Shown here one piece after another: positions 60,784-64,000 of a stretch of 64,000 nucleotides of DNA. The first letter of the stretch is position 1; each line of letters opens with the position of its first letter. Below the pieces are notes generated by a model, which saw nothing but the letters and a program-made list of their open reading frames with translations, ran no database searches and was not told the origin of the DNA. The stretch is from HIMB11 sp965657135 (GTDB taxonomy: Bacteria; Pseudomonadota; Alphaproteobacteria; Rhodobacterales; Rhodobacteraceae). The stretch spans positions 45,095 through 109,094 of the forward strand of contig CBFHNF010000009.1 in the NCBI GenBank assembly GCA_965657135.1. The letters run 5' to 3'. A program made the translations under genes and the position numbers.

Positions 60784-62130
60784 TCAGTTTTCATTGCTGC
60801 GAATGGATTTGTTTAAATACCAAAGTCCCACAACTGCAAAAAACAAAAAGGCGGCAGGTACTAAAGTTACCATGCTTTTTAATGCAGCTAGCGCCTGCTC
60901 AGGTTGTTCTACTTTGACACCTATCGTGGAGTTGTAGCCGTATATTCCTAGCACAATAGCTAGAAACCCAGGTGCTAATGCATTGGCAATTTTTTGACCA
61001 AATAGCCAAAAAGCGCTGAATGCCCCTTCGATGCTTTGTTGCTGATTAATTCGAGTATNNNNNNNNNNNNNNNNNNNNNNTGCCCATGGGATTTGCTGGT
61101 AAGCACCATTTGTTACACCTGCCAACAGGAACAACATGAACATAGTGGTAATGTCATCTGATGGTAGTGAAATGAAAATGACGACTAGCAGGAGTATATA
61201 CAAGCTCAACCCACAGATTAAAGCGTTTGCTTTACCTAAAACATTTGAAGCATATACCCATAGAACTTGACTAAGCATTGCACCCAAAACGAAGGCTGCG
61301 AATAGAAATGAAAGAATGCCTAGGCTGGACGACAGGAAGGAAAGAGCCGTGTTCTGATTATCTGTCATTAGATATAACGCTGCAAATGGAAGACCTGCCG
61401 TTATTGTTGCTATGCCCATGGTCATAATTCCATACAGAAAAACTAAATGGATAAATGGTTTATTTCGCCAAACAGTTCTGATCATTGCGGGAAAATTCAT
61501 TGGGTTTGGTGCGTCATGTTTAGGTGCCGTACGCGTAGTCCACACCGAAAACCAAATTGAGATAACAATCACAGGTGCGATCATCAGTGCCGCAAAAAAA
61601 TGACCTTCTCTAGTACCTCCCGCAAGCTGGGGAATTACAGCCCCACCAATTANNNNNNNNNNNNNNNNNNNNNNNNNNNNNNNNNNNNNNNNNNNNNNNN
61701 NNNNNNNNNNNNNNNNNNNNNNNNNNNNNNNNNNNNNNNNNNNNNNNNNNNNNNNNNNNNNNNNNNNNNNNNNNNNNNNNNNNNNNNNNNNNNNNNNNNN
61801 NNNNNNNNNNNNNNNNNNNNNNNNNNNNNNNNNNNNNNNNNNNNNNNNNNNNNNNNNNNNNNNNNNNNNNNNNNNNNNNNNNNNNNNNNNNNNNNNNNNN
61901 NNNNNNNNNNNNNNNNNNNNNNNNNNNNNNNNNNNNNNNNNNNNNNNGTCAGATGCTATGTCAAATACCAATATCGATGTTGTTATGACACCAGCAAGCG
62001 CAACATTTACGCCCAAATAGTTAGTAAGGAATGAGAGCACCAGTAATTGTTTTACTATTACAAAAACAACCACGCCCATATCAGCAAGGCCCCATCCCAT
62101 CTTTTGAGTAAGAGTTAGCGTCTGATCCAA
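60784..62130 (-). CDS. GPH/MelB-type MFS symporter (contains unresolved bases)
   Basis: About 449 residues. MGWGLADMGVVVFVIVKQLLVLSFLTNYLGV and the later IDFI-like helices (GIATITAGLPFAALYLM, TNGAYQQIPWA, FSAFWLFGQKIANALAPGFLAIVLG) fit the glycoside-pentoside-hexuronide:cation symporter family. Start is a TTG at 62130, five bases after GGAGG; the longer frame to 62250 runs through the repeat and is rejected. Two N runs (22 and 295) lie inside, so length and intactness are not certain. Substrate unknown. Confidence 0.75.
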   Translation of the reverse strand: MDQTLTLTQKMGWGLADMGVVVFVIVKQLLVLSFLTNYLGVNVALAGVITTSILVFDIASDXXXXXXXXXXXXXXXXXXXXXXXXXXXXXXXXXXXXXXXXXXXXXXXXXXXXXXXXXXXXXXXXXXXXXXXXXXXXXXXXXXXXXXXXXXXXXXXXXXXIGGAVIPQLAGGTREGHFFAALMIAPVIVISIWFSVWTTRTAPKHDAPNPMNFPAMIRTVWRNKPFIHLVFLYGIMTMGIATITAGLPFAALYLMTDNQNTALSFLSSSLGILSFLFAAFVLGAMLSQVLWVYASNVLGKANALICGLSLYILLLVVIFISLPSDDITTMFMLFLLAGVTNGAYQQIPWAXXXXXXXXTRINQQQSIEGAFSAFWLFGQKIANALAPGFLAIVLGIYGYNSTIGVKVEQPEQALAALKSMVTLVPAAFLFFAVVGLWYLNKSIRSNEN

Positions 62131-62161
62131 TCGGCCCTCCAAAATGCTGCTAGATACATCC

Positions 62162-62220
62162 GTAGCAATAAACTTAATGTTAATAAACGTTTTTGTGATG
62201 AGTGGTTGGTAATGTGAGTT
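62162..62220 (-). repeat. 59-bp element, copy C (upstream of MFS gene)
   Basis: Matches copy A with three mismatches in the 41-base core (62180-62220) and GTAGCAA at the same offset. It begins 32 bases before the MFS start on the minus strand. Confidence 0.8.
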
Positions 62221-62261
62221 GGTGTGGGAGGATAAAATATCTAGACGCAACTCCTTAGGGG

Positions 62262-62322
62262 TAAGGGGGCAAAAAACTCGACCGCTTCAGTTTCTGCGTA
62301 TCCCGCTCTAAAATTTTTCTTG
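62262..62322 (+). repeat. Repeat R, copy 2 (upstream of the inverse-autotransporter gene)
   Basis: Exact 17-base core (62271-62287) after a G5 tract, then similar order of TTCT, TATCC, TCTAA and ATTTTTCTT as in copy 1, with a 3-base insertion. It ends about 55 bases before the barrel gene ATG. Confidence 0.65.
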
Positions 62323-62376
62323 ATATGTCTCGCGATGAGACTAAATGAAAGGCTTGGCAAATTATAGGACTTCAGA

Positions 62377-63363
62377 ATGCGCAGGAAATTAGCAGCCCTT
62401 CTCATCGCATCAACAGCACTCACACCCATTGCATTGAACGCTGAAAATTCTTTCTTCAAAGGCAAACTGCCCTCGATTGTGAAAAACATTGCACAGGGTT
62501 TTGAAGATGGGGATGCGGAGGCAGCGACTAAGAATGAAGTCGTTGACTATTCACTAAACGCAGCAAACAGCGCACTTGATAGTATCGAGGACAGTGTGGT
62601 GGCGACCACGCCATTTACACATCTAGAACTCTCGCTAGGCAGTGATGCATTCGGGTTGGATACGAATGGAACAGCGACCAAAACGGAAGCGATGGCAGTT
62701 CTTCGGTTGCATGAAACAAAAAATACCTTTCTGTTTAATCAGACATCTTTTGCATCCTTTGACGGACGTCAGACGGTTAACCTTGGTTTCGGCGCGCGTA
62801 ATATAAATGATGCTGAAACAGTGATTATTGGTGCAAACGTGTTCTATGATTACGAACTAGATAGTAAGCATGCACGGACTGGATTTGGTGTTGAGCTGTT
62901 AACGTCTCTCATTGAGATGCGGGCAAATAAATACAACGCATCCACGGGTACGAAAACCTATAAAGGCATTCAAGAAACCGCACTTGATGGTCATGACATC
63001 AAGATCAGCGGCAACCTGCCATACTTTTATTCATCCAATGTCTATTTCAAGCAAAGCGAATTCAAGGACAGTGCAAGCTATAAGATCACCAATGATGAAT
63101 GGGGTATTGAGGCAGAGGTTGCGCCAAATCTGACCATCGGCGTTGCGCAACAAAAAGGTACTGGAATCTCAGAGCAAACAGTCGCCTCGATCAGCTACAG
63201 CATTCCACTTGGAGGTAAACAGGCGCCAGCAAAAGCGATGCAGGATGGTAAGTGGTCAACAAGTCTAAAGCCAATTCGCGAAAAGCTGTACAAGCCAGTT
63301 CAACGTGAAAATAGAATTATGAAGAAAGCCATGAAACTTGGCGTTACAGTGAGTGGGTATTGA
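62377..63363 (+). CDS. Inverse autotransporter beta-barrel protein (intimin/invasin type), barrel only
   Basis: A 328-residue protein with signal peptide (ending ALNA, about 22) and an inverse-autotransporter barrel: FTHLELSLGSDAFG, the signature NLGFGARNINDAETVIIGANVFYDYELDSKHARTGFGVE and VASISYSIPLGGKQ. Intimin and invasin have a passenger after the barrel; here the frame ends after a short basic tail (about 290-328). The next gene, two bases on, encodes a secreted protein that may be the passenger. AGGAC precedes the ATG. Confidence 0.85.
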   Translation: MRRKLAALLIASTALTPIALNAENSFFKGKLPSIVKNIAQGFEDGDAEAATKNEVVDYSLNAANSALDSIEDSVVATTPFTHLELSLGSDAFGLDTNGTATKTEAMAVLRLHETKNTFLFNQTSFASFDGRQTVNLGFGARNINDAETVIIGANVFYDYELDSKHARTGFGVELLTSLIEMRANKYNASTGTKTYKGIQETALDGHDIKISGNLPYFYSSNVYFKQSEFKDSASYKITNDEWGIEAEVAPNLTIGVAQQKGTGISEQTVASISYSIPLGGKQAPAKAMQDGKWSTSLKPIREKLYKPVQRENRIMKKAMKLGVTVSGY

Positions 63364-63365
63364 TA

Positions 63366-64000
63366 ATGAAAAAAATTATTATAACCATAACATTCTCTCT
63401 ATTGTTCTCCCTACAAATCCCCGTCGCAAATGCGACTACGGCCTGCGGGCCTACTTCGTCGGAAGCATCGCACGATAGTGCAAATGGGACGGCGGCCAAC
63501 AACGAAGACGGCTATTGTTTTTACACGCCAGAACAAATGAATGTAAAAATTTATGAATTCGGATTGTGTACCTCATCATCCTCTCCAACAAATAAATCGT
63601 CATGTGAGCAAATGTTTCAAAATACTGCAGGCGTGGATTTCAATTTGTCAGTAGGATCTGTTAGTGATTTGCTTGGCGACGTCACAGTGACTGAGGGTGA
63701 GACTTATACACACGCCTATATTATTATCAGCAATACAACTTCAATAAGTACCACCATTGAGTTTTCAACAGACCGTAGAGATGACCAAGGCAATCTTGGG
63801 AAATACTGCTTCACTGATGGACGAAGCGTTAATGATGTTCCCGAACCTCCGTCAATAATGCAGTGTAGTAATGATCCGAATGACCCCAGAAAACGCGCCG
63901 CGCCTGAAACAATAGTTTTTGGAGATCCAGCGGTACCCGCATATGATAATAAGGTTCTAAACTACACTGTTTCGATGGCAGGTACTAATATCGTATCTGA
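63366..64000 (+). CDS. Secreted cysteine-containing surface protein (partial, 3' end outside window)
   Basis: Open from ATG 63366 to the window end, over 211 codons. The signal peptide is KKIIITITFSLLFSLQIPVANA; the mature part is rich in Thr, Ser and Asn with cysteines at irregular spacing (TTACGPTSS, DGYCFYTPE, GKYCFTDG) and LGDVTVTEGETYTHAYIIIS, reminiscent of beta-sandwich adhesin modules. No family is certain. Only two bases separate it from the barrel gene, so the pair is probably an operon. Confidence 0.7.
   Translation, partial: MKKIIITITFSLLFSLQIPVANATTACGPTSSEASHDSANGTAANNEDGYCFYTPEQMNVKIYEFGLCTSSSSPTNKSSCEQMFQNTAGVDFNLSVGSVSDLLGDVTVTEGETYTHAYIIISNTTSISTTIEFSTDRRDDQGNLGKYCFTDGRSVNDVPEPPSIMQCSNDPNDPRKRAAPETIVFGDPAVPAYDNKVLNYTVSMAGTNIVS

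Noticed and set aside
62131..62250. N-terminal extension of the MFS transporter to ATG 62250
   Set aside because: It translates the 59-bp repeat and lacks a Shine-Dalgarno, whereas TTG 62130 has GGAGG at correct spacing and starts the family-like sequence.

Overview
The window looks like chromosomal DNA of a marine, moderately AT-rich member of the Rhodobacterales (Roseobacter-like Alphaproteobacteria). This rests on gene families and gene order: rsfS-rlmH-gpmI-envC-ctpA-rppH in a row, leuCD and leuB separated by a membrane protein, an hpa (homoprotocatechuate) operon, and a tripartite tricarboxylate transporter. Species cannot be named from the sequence alone. Many genes overlap by ATGA or TAATG, so translational coupling is common.

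Layout. 1-4 kb: 5' part of modA, glpR, glpK and a THUMP rRNA methyltransferase. 4-10.5 kb: an hpa meta-cleavage operon with an embedded aromatic amino acid decarboxylase and a divergent hpaR. 10.5-19.4 kb: an omega-aminotransferase and IclR regulator, divergent from a TctCBA uptake system, a phospho-lyase-like aminotransferase, an APH-type kinase and a Tm-1-like protein; together these suggest uptake and breakdown of a phosphorylatable amino compound. 19.4-22.7 kb: amidotransferase, cytochrome P450 and glutamine-synthetase-like gene, a plausible gamma-glutamylation route for an amine. 22.7-38 kb: core genes (rppH, ctpA, envC, gpmI, rlmH, rsfS, leuCDB, a hybrid histidine kinase, pncA, pncB). 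38-44 kb: transporters, mepA, a queuosine precursor transporter, and an unusual arfB leader with an 18-codon ORF behind a very strong Shine-Dalgarno. 44-49 kb: a lipid-modification cluster (cfa, FAD oxidoreductase, DUF1365, SDR, DUF3833) whose divergent promoters look like RpoE/ChrR-class ECF sites. 49-53.8 kb: hot-dog hydratase, two glutathione transferases around a frameshifted paiB-like gene, mtaB and dapF.

From 53.8 kb the character changes. A tRNA-Lys gene has a 48-bp copy of its 3' end 1.78 kb downstream, framing a small element with a glycine-zipper lipoprotein and an L,D-transpeptidase. Beyond it lie a tail-anchored SAP-like protein, a class III cyclase / cyclic-nucleotide-binding protein / MBL hydrolase module, a proline-racemase-family enzyme, a sugar-symporter-type transporter, and a stand-alone inverse-autotransporter barrel followed by a truncated secreted protein. 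Two families of noncoding repeats mark this stretch: a 59-bp element in three copies, each on the upstream side of a minus-strand gene, and a roughly 60-bp element upstream of the cyclase and of the barrel gene. All five runs of unresolved bases also fall here. This is the accessory part of the window and the likeliest place for a new system.
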